Shown here one piece after another: positions 1-7,501 of a stretch of DNA of 64,000 bases. Position numbers and translations under genes: made by a program. The DNA lies in assembly GCA_965661945.1 (NCBI GenBank), contig CBFIFP010000003.1, positions 332,045-396,044 on the forward strand, written 5' to 3'. This DNA comes from JAJRPT01 sp965661945 (GTDB taxonomy: Bacteria > Bacteroidota > Ignavibacteria > Kapaibacteriales > UBA2268). Position 1 is the stretch's first letter. Each line of letters starts with the position of its first letter. Under the pieces are notes generated by a model, which had not been told where the DNA came from, made no database searches, and was given only the letters and a program-made list of their open reading frames with translations.

Positions 1-623
1 ATTAAATTTAATGGTGAATCTACAATAAATTCTTCATATATTTTAGAAATCTCTCTTGCTATTCCAACTTTTCTTTCTTCTAATTTTTCGTCTAATTGTT
101 GCAGTAGTTTAATTATTCTATGAGGGGACTCGAATAAAATTACTGTTTGCGAAAAGTCGATTGCTTTATCTATAAAAGTATTTCGTCCTTTTTTTTGAGG
201 AGGAAAGCCCAAAAATACAAATGAATCAGATTCGAAGCCACACCCTACAAGAGCAGGTAAGATTGCAGATGGACCTGGCAATGGAGTTATTTCAATTTTA
301 TTTTCTTTGCAAATCTGAACTAAGCTATATCCTGGGTCGGAAATTAAAGGATAACCAGCATCAGAGACAAGACCTATATTATTACCCTGATTTAAAAGTC
401 CTATTATTCCGTTAGCTGAGTTTACTTCATTGTAATTGTGATAAGAAATAAGCCGTTTATCTTTTATTTCTAATAGATTTAATAATTTACTTGTAACTCT
501 TTTGTCCTCACATGCAATTACATCGACATCTTTAAGTGTTTTTAATGCTCTTAAAGTTATATCTTCAATGTTGCCAATTGGAGTTGGAATAATAAAAAGT
601 TTACCTTTTTCTGTATTTTTCAT
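1..623 (-). CDS. rsmI: 16S rRNA (cytidine-1402-2'-O)-methyltransferase RsmI (3' part outside window)
   Basis: RsmI uses S-adenosylmethionine to methylate the 2'-O of C1402 in the decoding centre of 16S rRNA. The first 207 residues are visible and the C-terminus lies beyond the window edge. The protein starts with ATG at 623 and reads MKNTEKGKLFIIPTPIGNIE; the PTPIGN motif, a CEDKR variant of the family CEDTR motif, SDAGYPLISDPG and LPGPSA appear in the order expected of the tetrapyrrole-methylase fold. It is the downstream neighbour of radA on the same strand, with a gap of about 50 bases, so the two may be co-transcribed. Nothing in the visible part looks damaged. Confidence 0.93.
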   Translation of the reverse strand, partial: MKNTEKGKLFIIPTPIGNIEDITLRALKTLKDVDVIACEDKRVTSKLLNLLEIKDKRLISYHNYNEVNSANGIIGLLNQGNNIGLVSDAGYPLISDPGYSLVQICKENKIEITPLPGPSAILPALVGCGFESDSFVFLGFPPQKKGRNTFIDKAIDFSQTVILFESPHRIIKLLQQLDEKLEERKVGIAREISKIYEEFIVDSPLNL

Positions 624-675
624 GTTTAAATTAATTTTATGCAAAACTAAGAAGAAAAGATAGAATTACTATTAA

Positions 676-2013
676 TCAATTAAAAAAATTATTTATTGAT
701 AGTGATAATCTTTGCACTTGTATTACTTTTATATTGTCATTTAATTGATTTATATTCTGTTCTGGAACAATAGCTTTTTTGAAACCAAGTTTTGATGCTT
801 CGTTTAATCTTACTTCGAGCATTGAAACTGGTCTTATTTCTCCTGTTAATCCAATTTCTCCAATTATAATTGTAGATTTAGTAATTGGATTATTTTGATA
901 AGAACTTATTAGTGAAGCAGCAATTGCTAAGTCAGCGGCAGGGTCATTGATTGATAAACCGCCAGTAATATTCAAGAAAACATCATGCTTAAAAAATTTT
1001 ATGTCGAGACGCTTTTCTAAAACTGAAAGTATCATTTGTAAGCGTTTTAAGTCTAGTCCGTTTGCAATTCTTTGGGGCATTGAATAGCCAGTGAAAGTTA
1101 CAAGTGATTGAATTTCTGATAAAAATGGACGAGTGCCTTCGATTGTTGGAGTTATTGAAACTCCTGGTTCTAAACTTTTAGTGTGTGATAAAAATATACC
1201 TGATGGGTTTTGAACTTCAATAAGTCCGCCGCTTGTCATTTCAAAAATACCTATTTCATTTGTTGAGCCAAATCGATTTTTTATTGTGCGTAATATTCTG
1301 TAATTCAATCCAGAATCACCTTCAAATTGAAGAACTGTATCTACCAAGTGTTCTAATATTTTAGGTCCTGCAATTGCTCCATCTTTTGTAATATGTCCGA
1401 TTAGAAAAACGGTTTTATTATATTTTTTACAGATTTCCATTATTCGTTGAGTACATTCTCTTACTTGCACTACAGACCCAGCGGCAGAGGAAATCTCTTC
1501 ACTATGAATTGATTGAATTGAATCAATTATAAATATTTTATTTTCACTTGATTTTAGTAGATAAATTATGTCTTCAAGTGAGTTATTAGAAACTATGTCT
1601 AAGTCTAAATTTGTATCTGAAAGACGTTTAGCTCTATTCTTAATTTGTGATAAGGATTCTTCTCCAGTAATGTATAAAGGTTTATAAGCAGAGAGGTTTG
1701 TAGCGAGTTGTAGCATTAGGGTTGATTTACCAATTCCTGGGTCACCACCGATTAAAATTAAACTACCAGGTGTTATTCCTCCACCAAGTACTCTATCAAG
1801 CTCTTTTATATCAGTAAAATACCGCTTGCCTAAGTCATCGCTGACTTGAGATAATTTTTGAATTTCCACATCTCTTTTTTTGCCGGTTACTTTTTTTGCT
1901 TCAAAACTAATTTCTTCGAAGGAGTCCCACATATCACAACTGAAGCACTTGCCCTGCCATTTAGATGAGGTTGCTCCACAATTTTTACATTTATATATTG
2001 TTTTTGTTTTCAA
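676..2013 (-). CDS. radA: DNA repair protein RadA
   Basis: RadA is a RecA-like ATPase that helps process recombination intermediates during DNA repair. The 445-residue protein has an N-terminal zinc finger (C9, C12, C23, C26), Walker A GGDPGIGKST at 89-98, Walker B FIIDS near 161, and the RadA-specific KNRFG motif at 245-249. The C-terminal third is the Lon-protease-like domain. Length is normal for the family. The start is a TTG at 2013: the next in-frame stop lies only about 24 bases upstream, there is no ATG between, and the distance to the zinc finger fits other RadA proteins. It is followed by rsmI on the same strand. Confidence 0.96.
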   Translation of the reverse strand: MKTKTIYKCKNCGATSSKWQGKCFSCDMWDSFEEISFEAKKVTGKKRDVEIQKLSQVSDDLGKRYFTDIKELDRVLGGGITPGSLILIGGDPGIGKSTLMLQLATNLSAYKPLYITGEESLSQIKNRAKRLSDTNLDLDIVSNNSLEDIIYLLKSSENKIFIIDSIQSIHSEEISSAAGSVVQVRECTQRIMEICKKYNKTVFLIGHITKDGAIAGPKILEHLVDTVLQFEGDSGLNYRILRTIKNRFGSTNEIGIFEMTSGGLIEVQNPSGIFLSHTKSLEPGVSITPTIEGTRPFLSEIQSLVTFTGYSMPQRIANGLDLKRLQMILSVLEKRLDIKFFKHDVFLNITGGLSINDPAADLAIAASLISSYQNNPITKSTIIIGEIGLTGEIRPVSMLEVRLNEASKLGFKKAIVPEQNINQLNDNIKVIQVQRLSLSINNFFN

Positions 2014-2130
2014 GATAATTTTTATGTTTATATTTTAATTTAGATTTATAACACAAATTTAAGGAAAATATATTTAAGGTAATATAAAATGTATTGTATA
2101 TTTTTAAAATAAATCTGAATATTAAATTAA

Positions 2131-2160
2131 AAAAAAGTCCTTCATTTCTGAAGGACTTTT
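2131..2160 (-). terminator. Rho-independent terminator after the Cys-Asn peptide gene
   Basis: Read on the minus strand, an 11-base stem (2150-2160 with 2133-2143, core GTCCTTC/GAAGGAC) with a 6-base loop is followed by a run of eight T. It lies 8 bases past the stop codon of the 41-residue peptide and so ends the transcript that carries the sigma factor and peptide genes. The A-rich flank also gives it some capacity to work in the other direction. Confidence 0.85.
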
Positions 2161-2167
2161 ATTTTAA

Positions 2168-2293
2168 TTAACAATTGCATTGGGCATTGTTACACTTACA
2201 TTGAGAGTTACAATTACAATTACAATTACAATTACAATTACAATTGCAGTTACAATTACATTCGTTGTTTTGATTATTTCTTGAATAGTTCAT
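2168..2293 (-). CDS. 41-residue Cys-Asn repeat peptide, candidate thiol/metal-binding peptide
   Basis: This small gene is not recognised from any named family. It starts with ATG at 2293, six bases after a good GGAG ribosome-binding site, and stops with TAA at 2168-2170. The peptide begins MNYSRNNQNNE, then has nine Cys alternating with Asn (residues 12-28), and ends with CKC and CNC motifs. It holds 13 Cys and 17 Asn in 41 residues. There is no signal peptide, membrane segment or RiPP-modifying enzyme nearby. It lies directly downstream of an ECF sigma gene, has its own copy of the promoter-like element found before that gene (2333-2361), and ends at a strong terminator (2131-2160). Repeated C-x-C spacing is the pattern of metallothioneins, so soft-metal binding or thiol buffering is a reasonable inference, not shown. 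The repeat is built largely from the hexamer TGTAAT, so its length may vary between strains. Confidence 0.72.
   Translation of the reverse strand: MNYSRNNQNNECNCNCNCNCNCNCNCNCNSQCKCNNAQCNC
2210..2245 (-). repeat. Hexanucleotide microsatellite (TGTAAT)n inside the Cys-Asn peptide gene
   Basis: Read on the minus strand, this is six successive copies of the codon pair TGT-AAT, extended on both sides by TGC/TGT and AAC/AAT variants. Because the unit is two codons, slippage changes the number of Cys-Asn pairs without breaking the frame. Confidence 0.85.
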
Positions 2294-2332
2294 AAGAATC
2301 TCCGATTATTGATAAATTTTAATTACACACAT

Positions 2333-2361
2333 TAGACGAAGTATTTTTAAAAAGACGCAAA
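2333..2361 (-). promoter_or_regulatory. Candidate ECF-type promoter of the Cys-Asn peptide gene
   Basis: On the minus strand TTTGCGTCTTTTT is followed by CGTCTA, with 15 bases between TGCGTC and CGTCTA. The 12-base string TTTGCGTCTTTT and the CGTCTA box both recur before the sigma gene (2914-2944). The element begins directly after the sigma stop codon and lies 39 bases before the peptide ATG. CGTC-type -10 boxes and about 16-base spacing are typical of ECF promoters; that this sigma factor uses the element is inferred from the duplication. Confidence 0.6.
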
Positions 2362-2892
2362 TTAACATGTACACTCTTCAGATTCGTCAATATAAGTATT
2401 TCCAGAACTATCTTTTTTAAACATACAGCAAGATTTAAAGGATTGCTTTATTTGGAGTTTTGCTCTTTGTACTCTAGATTTTGCTCCAGAATATGAGATA
2501 CCAACTTTTTGGGCATATTCTTTTTGAGTCATTTTGCCAAGTTCAGTATTAAGAAGTGCATCTTTATATTTATCATCAAGTTGATTAATAAAAGGTGTTA
2601 AACAAGTAAAATAACACTCTGATTTACTTTCGTCATTTTCTAATGGTATTTCAACATCATCTATGTCAATGTGATTTTTGTTATTTCTGAAGTAATCCAT
2701 AATACTATTTCTTGCAATGCTAAAAATCCAAGATTTAAGTTTACTTTCATCACGAAGAGTATTTATATTATCATTAATCTTCATAAAAATATCTTGAAGG
2801 ATATCTTCGGTGGTATGCCTATTTTTTACTTTTGAAAATATATAGGCATATAAGGATTTTTCAAAATCCATATATATTTCTTTTAGGTTCAT
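2362..2892 (-). CDS. ECF-family RNA polymerase sigma factor with C-terminal Cys cluster (SigZ-like)
   Basis: This 176-residue protein has sigma region 2 (about 10-75, with EDILQDIFMKI and the SWIFSIARNSIMDYFR promoter-melting segment) and region 4 (about 103-150, with a helix-turn-helix around QKEYAQKVGISYSGAKSRVQRA). Region 4 is followed by a tail resembling SigZ-type sigma factors, CCMFKKDSSGN, and then a further CTC at the very end. Cys 155, 156, 174 and 176 form a tail cluster; Cys 93 and 97 lie in the interdomain linker. No anti-sigma factor gene is adjacent. Cys-rich tails sense metals directly in the CorE-like ECF sigma factors, which is an attractive analogy here but unproven. It is preceded by a promoter-like element that recurs before the downstream Cys-Asn peptide gene, which suggests autoregulation of a two-gene unit. 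Confidence 0.9.
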   Translation of the reverse strand: MNLKEIYMDFEKSLYAYIFSKVKNRHTTEDILQDIFMKINDNINTLRDESKLKSWIFSIARNSIMDYFRNNKNHIDIDDVEIPLENDESKSECYFTCLTPFINQLDDKYKDALLNTELGKMTQKEYAQKVGISYSGAKSRVQRAKLQIKQSFKSCCMFKKDSSGNTYIDESEECTC

Positions 2893-2913
2893 TTTATTTC
2901 CACTTTTAGGATA

Positions 2914-2944
2914 TAGACGTAAAATCTATTTAAAAGACGCAAAA
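2914..2944 (-). promoter_or_regulatory. Candidate autoregulated ECF-type promoter of the sigma gene
   Basis: On the minus strand TTTTGCGTCTTTT is followed by ACGTCTAT, with 16 bases between TGCGTC and CGTCTA. It ends 21 bases before the sigma ATG. The same two boxes occur at 2333-2361 before the Cys-Asn peptide gene; I did not find another pair with this order and spacing in the window. Confidence 0.6.
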
Positions 2945-3017
2945 TAAAAATTATAATAAAAATGATGACATTGATAAAAGCTATAATATTCTAAATTCTC
3001 AATATTTAAAGTTTATG

Positions 3018-3998
3018 TTATTTTTTACTTGGAATTGATTCTATCAAACCACCTACTTTGTTGAATAATAATATATTTGATTCATCTTTCTTTTCTTCTT
3101 TTCCGCCAACATTGATTGTTTCACCTCCGATAACAGTTCTTATTCCTCCATCTTTATCGTGCAGTTTTAAAGAAGTTCTATCAAACTCATCAATAAATAA
3201 TAAATATCTTAATTTACTATCTTTTATTCCAACTAATCCAGGAAGATTTTGGATAACTTTTAATGAAGCAGATGAATTTGTATTAGGATTATAGATTTCA
3301 ACATAGCTATTTTTACTATTTACATCATACCCTGAAGAGTAGTAAAATCTTCTATTAACGTTTTCAACAGTATAAATATTTGTTCCGAAAGAACCAGCCA
3401 GAGGCATCATTTTATTTTTATTGTTTTGAGTGTTAAATGCAAAATCTTTACCATACATCATAAAAATTGAATCAATTATTACTTTTGTTCCATAGTTTGT
3501 AAAATAAGCAACATCATTATTCTTTGTAGAGGTTTCACTTCCTTTTTTTAAACTCATATATGGTTGGAATTCATTAACATCAAGTAATATACTTGACTCA
3601 TTATTTTCTTTATCTGAGCCTAATCTTAATGTGGCGTAATCATCTTTTTCGGTCAAATAAAATTTAGTTGAATTTTTTCCAGGAATTGTAATGAAAGCTT
3701 TGTCGTTGTTTACTCCAATATTCATTTTAAAACTTTTTCCGTCTTTTTGATAAAAACTTATCATTGCTTCGTTTTCATTGGTCATTCCAAATTCTGCGAT
3801 TTTTCCATTTTTACCTTTTACAACAAATCTTTCTGCTTCAATAGTAGATGGAAGTTCGATATCTGGAAATTTTATTTTTTGCTGAAAACCATATATTAGA
3901 AATGAAAACAAAATCGTCGTTAAAATCGTATTATAAATTCTATACTTTTTGTTTTGTTTTTCAAATAATTCAAACTTTTTTTCTAAATTTTCATTCAT
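3018..3998 (-). CDS. Membrane-anchored protein of unknown function with beta-rich repeats
   Basis: I do not recognise a named family. The 326-residue protein has a short charged N-terminus, one membrane segment at about 21-38 and then a long extracytoplasmic or periplasmic region. That region starts with ERFVVKGKNGKIAEFGM and carries several further strands of the form 'x-F-x-x-x-D/K-x-x-G-K', a pattern seen in beta-rich envelope proteins of unknown role. It lies upstream of the sigma gene on the same strand with a 125-base gap that contains the sigma promoter-like element, so it is probably a separate unit. Confidence 0.65.
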   Translation of the reverse strand: MNENLEKKFELFEKQNKKYRIYNTILTTILFSFLIYGFQQKIKFPDIELPSTIEAERFVVKGKNGKIAEFGMTNENEAMISFYQKDGKSFKMNIGVNNDKAFITIPGKNSTKFYLTEKDDYATLRLGSDKENNESSILLDVNEFQPYMSLKKGSETSTKNNDVAYFTNYGTKVIIDSIFMMYGKDFAFNTQNNKNKMMPLAGSFGTNIYTVENVNRRFYYSSGYDVNSKNSYVEIYNPNTNSSASLKVIQNLPGLVGIKDSKLRYLLFIDEFDRTSLKLHDKDGGIRTVIGGETINVGGKEEKKDESNILLFNKVGGLIESIPSKK

Positions 3999-4061
3999 TT
4001 TGGAAAATATCCATTAATTTTGAAATAAATAATTGCTAAATTAAAAAATTATTAATCGAAA

Positions 4062-4865
4062 ATGAAAAAAAACTTATATTTATTTGCTTTTATAATGCTA
4101 CTGGCTTCCCTTAGTTCTTGTGTAGAGGAAAAAGATGGGGACATAATTTATATTGGAAATCTAGAATATGTGCCTGTTGGGTCAGTTGATAAAGGAGATA
4201 TGATGATTATATTATATCAAAAAGCTGAGCGACCAAGTTTAGTTTTGGGGTATAATGATTTATATATTTTATTTAGAGATAAATCAAAAGAATTGTCTCT
4301 TGCTGAAATAGATTATTCGGTAAGAACTTATTTTGATAATGGAACTAAAAAGAAATATGGCGGAGTTTTTCCTAGTCCAAAATCTAATGTGCTTAGGATA
4401 TTCCCTGTTCCTACTTACTTTACTTATGCTGATAATTTTACTACTGATTGGACTTTTGAAATCACTTATAAGTTTAAAAATAAAACAGAGGTGGTTGAGT
4501 TAGATTTAGAGGTTAGTGAAAATATTTATTTTAGTAATTTCGAGTATGAAGGGGAGCAATATTATATAAGTCAGATAGAGCCAAGAACTCATATAATTGG
4601 GGTTATGGACTTTATTTTTTCGATTATTAAGCAGAATGGAGACTCCTATTCTTATGTGGACGATTTTAATACTACTATAAAGGTTTCGAGTGAAACCAGA
4701 GAATCAACTAATAATGTAGCTCCAAAATTTATCTCTGACGGACTATACAAAGGAACAATATATGTTCCTGAAGTTGGATTTTGGGAAGTTGATTGCAAGA
4801 TATATGAAGATGATAAATTGGTTTATGATTATCTTTATCCAATATTTATTAAAACTGAACAATAA
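4062..4865 (+). CDS. Putative lipoprotein of unknown function
   Basis: The 267-residue product begins with a lipoprotein signal peptide: charged MKKN, a hydrophobic stretch and the lipobox LSSC with the lipidated Cys at 20. The mature protein is rich in aromatic and beta-strand-forming residues and may hold two Ig-like halves (about 25-135 and 140-267), but I do not recognise a family. It is divergent from the gene at 3018-3998 and precedes hbd by about 80 bases. Confidence 0.7.
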   Translation: MKKNLYLFAFIMLLASLSSCVEEKDGDIIYIGNLEYVPVGSVDKGDMMIILYQKAERPSLVLGYNDLYILFRDKSKELSLAEIDYSVRTYFDNGTKKKYGGVFPSPKSNVLRIFPVPTYFTYADNFTTDWTFEITYKFKNKTEVVELDLEVSENIYFSNFEYEGEQYYISQIEPRTHIIGVMDFIFSIIKQNGDSYSYVDDFNTTIKVSSETRESTNNVAPKFISDGLYKGTIYVPEVGFWEVDCKIYEDDKLVYDYLYPIFIKTEQ

Positions 4866-4944
4866 GAAAATAAAATAGAACTTAAAATTACATTAAATTT
4901 GATTTTCAAACAAAATAATTTTAAACAAAATAGAAAGGAATGAT

Positions 4945-5823
4945 ATGGAAATAAAGAATGTATTAGTTATAGGTGCTGGTCAGATGGGCAACGGAATAGC
5001 TCAAGTCTTAGCAACTAAGAACTATAAGGTAGTTCTTCAAGATTTAAATCAACAAAGTTTGAATAAAGCTATTGCAACTATTGATAAGTCTTTGGATAGA
5101 ATGGTTAAAAAAGAGATTATTAATAATGATCAAAAGCAAAGTACGTTGAATAATATTACTACTACTTTAGATGTTATATCTTGCGCTGATGTTGATTTGG
5201 TTATTGAAGCGGCAACTGAAAATAAAGATTTGAAATTTAAAATCTTTAAAAATTTGGACGAAGTAATAAATAAAAATGCAATTTTAGCAACTAACACTTC
5301 AACTATTTCTATTACTGAGATTGCTGCTGTTACTAATAGACCTGAGAAAGTAATTGGTATGCACTTTATGAACCCTGTTCCAGTGATGAAGCTTGTTGAG
5401 ATTATTAAAGGTTTATCTACTGATGATGATACTTATAACACGATAATTGATTTAACTAATGCACTTAAAAAAATACCTGTAACAGCTAATGATTTTCCTG
5501 GTTTTATTGCTAATAGAATATTATTACCTTTTATAAATGAAGCTTGTTATACTTTAATGGAAGGCATTGGGACTGTTGATGGAATTGATAGTGTGGCTAA
5601 ATTAGGTTTCGCTCATCCTATGGGACCATTAGCACTTGCAGATTTGATTGGTTTGGATACTTGCTTGGCAATTATGAATGTACTTCATAATGATTTGGGC
5701 GATACAAAATATAGACCATGCCCACTTCTTAAAAAATTAGTTGCCGCAGGACATTACGGCAGAAAAACTGGAAAAGGATTTTATGATTATTCTACCGAAA
5801 CTCCAACTCCTTTAAGCTTCTGA
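4945..5823 (+). CDS. hbd: 3-hydroxybutyryl-CoA dehydrogenase
   Basis: This enzyme interconverts 3-hydroxybutyryl-CoA and acetoacetyl-CoA with NAD(P)H, in fatty-acid degradation or butyrate-type metabolism. The 292-residue protein has the Rossmann motif GAGQMGNGIAQ at 10-20, the catalytic His in GMHFMNPVPVMKLVE (His 140), NTSTISI near 117 and the C-terminal helical domain with GFIANRILLPFINEA. Length is that of single-domain bacterial enzymes. AAAGGA lies a few bases before the ATG. No other beta-oxidation gene is adjacent, so the pathway cannot be assigned from context. Confidence 0.93.
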   Translation: MEIKNVLVIGAGQMGNGIAQVLATKNYKVVLQDLNQQSLNKAIATIDKSLDRMVKKEIINNDQKQSTLNNITTTLDVISCADVDLVIEAATENKDLKFKIFKNLDEVINKNAILATNTSTISITEIAAVTNRPEKVIGMHFMNPVPVMKLVEIIKGLSTDDDTYNTIIDLTNALKKIPVTANDFPGFIANRILLPFINEACYTLMEGIGTVDGIDSVAKLGFAHPMGPLALADLIGLDTCLAIMNVLHNDLGDTKYRPCPLLKKLVAAGHYGRKTGKGFYDYSTETPTPLSF

Positions 5824-5839
5824 AATTAATTTGATAGTT

Positions 5840-5888
5840 AAAAAGGGCTAGATTATGAAATATTATTTATAGTTAATTAGCCCTTTTT
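5840..5888 (+). terminator. Terminator after hbd
   Basis: The 11-base arms 5840-5850 and 5878-5888 (core GGGCTA/TAGCCC) pair perfectly, with a loop of 27 bases and a T-rich right arm. It is about 17 bases past the hbd stop codon. Confidence 0.7.
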
Positions 5889-6108
5889 AATTTATATTTA
5901 TTCAAATACCAAAAACCACCATAAAAGCCAGTTAAATAAATCTGCTTGGTTAATTCAAATCTCAAACCAATATTATGTATCTCTGGTAAAGATAACCTAA
6001 ATTCTAAACCAAATCTGTTAATTAAGTTTTTGGAAATTGTATCTTTTTCATTTCCTTTAATGTTGTTGAAAACATTAAAAGAAAGAATAAAACATATAAT
6101 TTTTTCAT
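5873..6108 (-). pseudogene. Frameshifted remnant of a small exported outer-membrane-like protein
   Basis: On the minus strand an ATG at 6108 starts a clear signal peptide, MKKLYVLFFLLMFS. That frame stops soon afterwards, but another frame continues through NRFGLEFRLSLPEIHNIGLR and then GFYGGFWYLNKYKLKRAN, which reads like amphipathic beta-barrel strands. One additional T in the run after the signal peptide (around 6070) would join the two frames into a product of about 77 residues. This is either a decayed fragment of an outer-membrane protein or a homopolymer sequencing error in a small gene. The product would be too short for a complete barrel. Confidence 0.45.
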
Positions 6109-6127
6109 AAAAAACCTGTTTAAATGT

Positions 6128-7435
6128 TTACATCTTATCAATTTCATCAAAAATTGCAATAGCACAGCCACGTTTATTCATTTTTGGGTACATTTTTTCT
6201 TGATTGTGAGTTATGATTGAGATTTGATTTTCTTCGCTGTTAAATACTTGGTTATCTTCACTTAGCTTGTTTAATACAATCATATCCGCTTTTTTAGAGA
6301 CTAATTTTTCTTTTGCGTTTTTACTTTCGTTTTCTGTTTCCAAAGCAAAGCCAATTACTTTTTGATTATCCGACTTATTTTCTCCAATTGCTTTAAGTAT
6401 ATCTTTATTTGGTATTAAGTTTAGAGTCATTGATTCATTGTTTTCTTTTTTAATTTTACCATCAATTTGATTTTCAACTTTATAATCAGCCACAGCGGCT
6501 GTCATTATAAAGATGTCTTGGTAACCTTTGTTGTTTATAGTTGCATTATACATTTGTTCTGCACTCTCAACATTAATTACTCTAATACTATCTGGAAGTT
6601 CTACCTGCACTAGACCACAAATAGCAGTTACATCAAGCCCACGTTCTATCGCTTCTTCAATTACTGCAAGTCCCATTTTTCCGGATGAGTGATTGGAGAT
6701 AAATCGCACATCATCAATTTTTTCGATAGTTGAGCCAAGAGTGATAAGTAACTTTTTACCTCTTAACTTTGATGTTTCTCTTTTCAAGTTTATCAATTCG
6801 GCTTCTACATTGATGTCATCAGATAATTTATTTCTTTTTATTTTATTATCTTCATCTTTAATTACTACTTTATCTAATTTATTTAAACGAATATTTACAA
6901 ATTGAACAATTTTCTTTACTTCTGGCAATCTGCCTTTTCCGATAAGTCCAGAAGATAATTCTCCAAATTCAGGTTCAATTAAATAATAGCCATAAGATTT
7001 TAATTTATTTATATTTATCTGGACCGCTGGGTGTTCTAACATTGTATAATCCATTGCAGGAGAAATTATTACTGGTATTTCTTTTGGAAGTGCAGTTACG
7101 AAAGTTGTAAGTGCATTATCAAATATACCATTAGCAAGTTTCCCTAAAGTTGTAGCAGAGCAAGGAGCAATAACACAAGCATCAATATTATGTGCTAAAT
7201 GAATATGCCAAGCACCATCATCTGAAAATTCTTTATCAAATAAATCACTTATCACTTTGTTTTTACTTACGTTAGCAAGTGCAGGTTCAGTAACAAATTG
7301 TTTTGCTGATTCTGTAATAATACACTGCACATTATATTCGTTTTTTACAAACTCTCTTACAAGGTTTGGAGTTTTATATGCAGAAATTGAACCGCAAATA
7401 CCTAAAATGATATTTTTATTTTGTAATTTTGCCAT
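6128..7435 (-). CDS. coaBC: Bifunctional phosphopantothenoylcysteine decarboxylase / phosphopantothenate-cysteine ligase
   Basis: CoaBC carries out two steps of coenzyme A synthesis: joining 4'-phosphopantothenate to cysteine and decarboxylating the product. The N-terminal flavoprotein half starts GICGSISAYK, has the active-site His in WHIHLAHNIDACVIAPCSA, and shows PAMDYTML, a variant of the PAMN signature. The C-terminal ligase half has GSTIEKIDDVRFISNHSSGKM and the MTAAVADY motif. Between them is a Lys-rich linker of about 40 residues. I chose the ATG at 7435 (MAKLQNKN); an in-frame ATG at 7468 would add 11 residues unlike the family N-terminus. It is divergent from der. Confidence 0.94.
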   Translation of the reverse strand: MAKLQNKNIILGICGSISAYKTPNLVREFVKNEYNVQCIITESAKQFVTEPALANVSKNKVISDLFDKEFSDDGAWHIHLAHNIDACVIAPCSATTLGKLANGIFDNALTTFVTALPKEIPVIISPAMDYTMLEHPAVQININKLKSYGYYLIEPEFGELSSGLIGKGRLPEVKKIVQFVNIRLNKLDKVVIKDEDNKIKRNKLSDDINVEAELINLKRETSKLRGKKLLITLGSTIEKIDDVRFISNHSSGKMGLAVIEEAIERGLDVTAICGLVQVELPDSIRVINVESAEQMYNATINNKGYQDIFIMTAAVADYKVENQIDGKIKKENNESMTLNLIPNKDILKAIGENKSDNQKVIGFALETENESKNAKEKLVSKKADMIVLNKLSEDNQVFNSEENQISIITHNQEKMYPKMNKRGCAIAIFDEIDKM

Positions 7436-7501
7436 TATTATTTTTGAATTTTTAAAATTATTATTCAAAATTAATACTTTTTCAATAGAATAAGAAATAA
7501 A

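Noticed and set aside
221..415. Plus-strand open frame of 64 codons
   Set aside because: It is antisense to rsmI, whose frame shows all family motifs.
2210..2260. Tandem acaatt repeat as a non-coding satellite or CRISPR-like array
   Set aside because: There are no spacers, and the repeat lies in frame within a gene that has a ribosome-binding site, start, stop and terminator.
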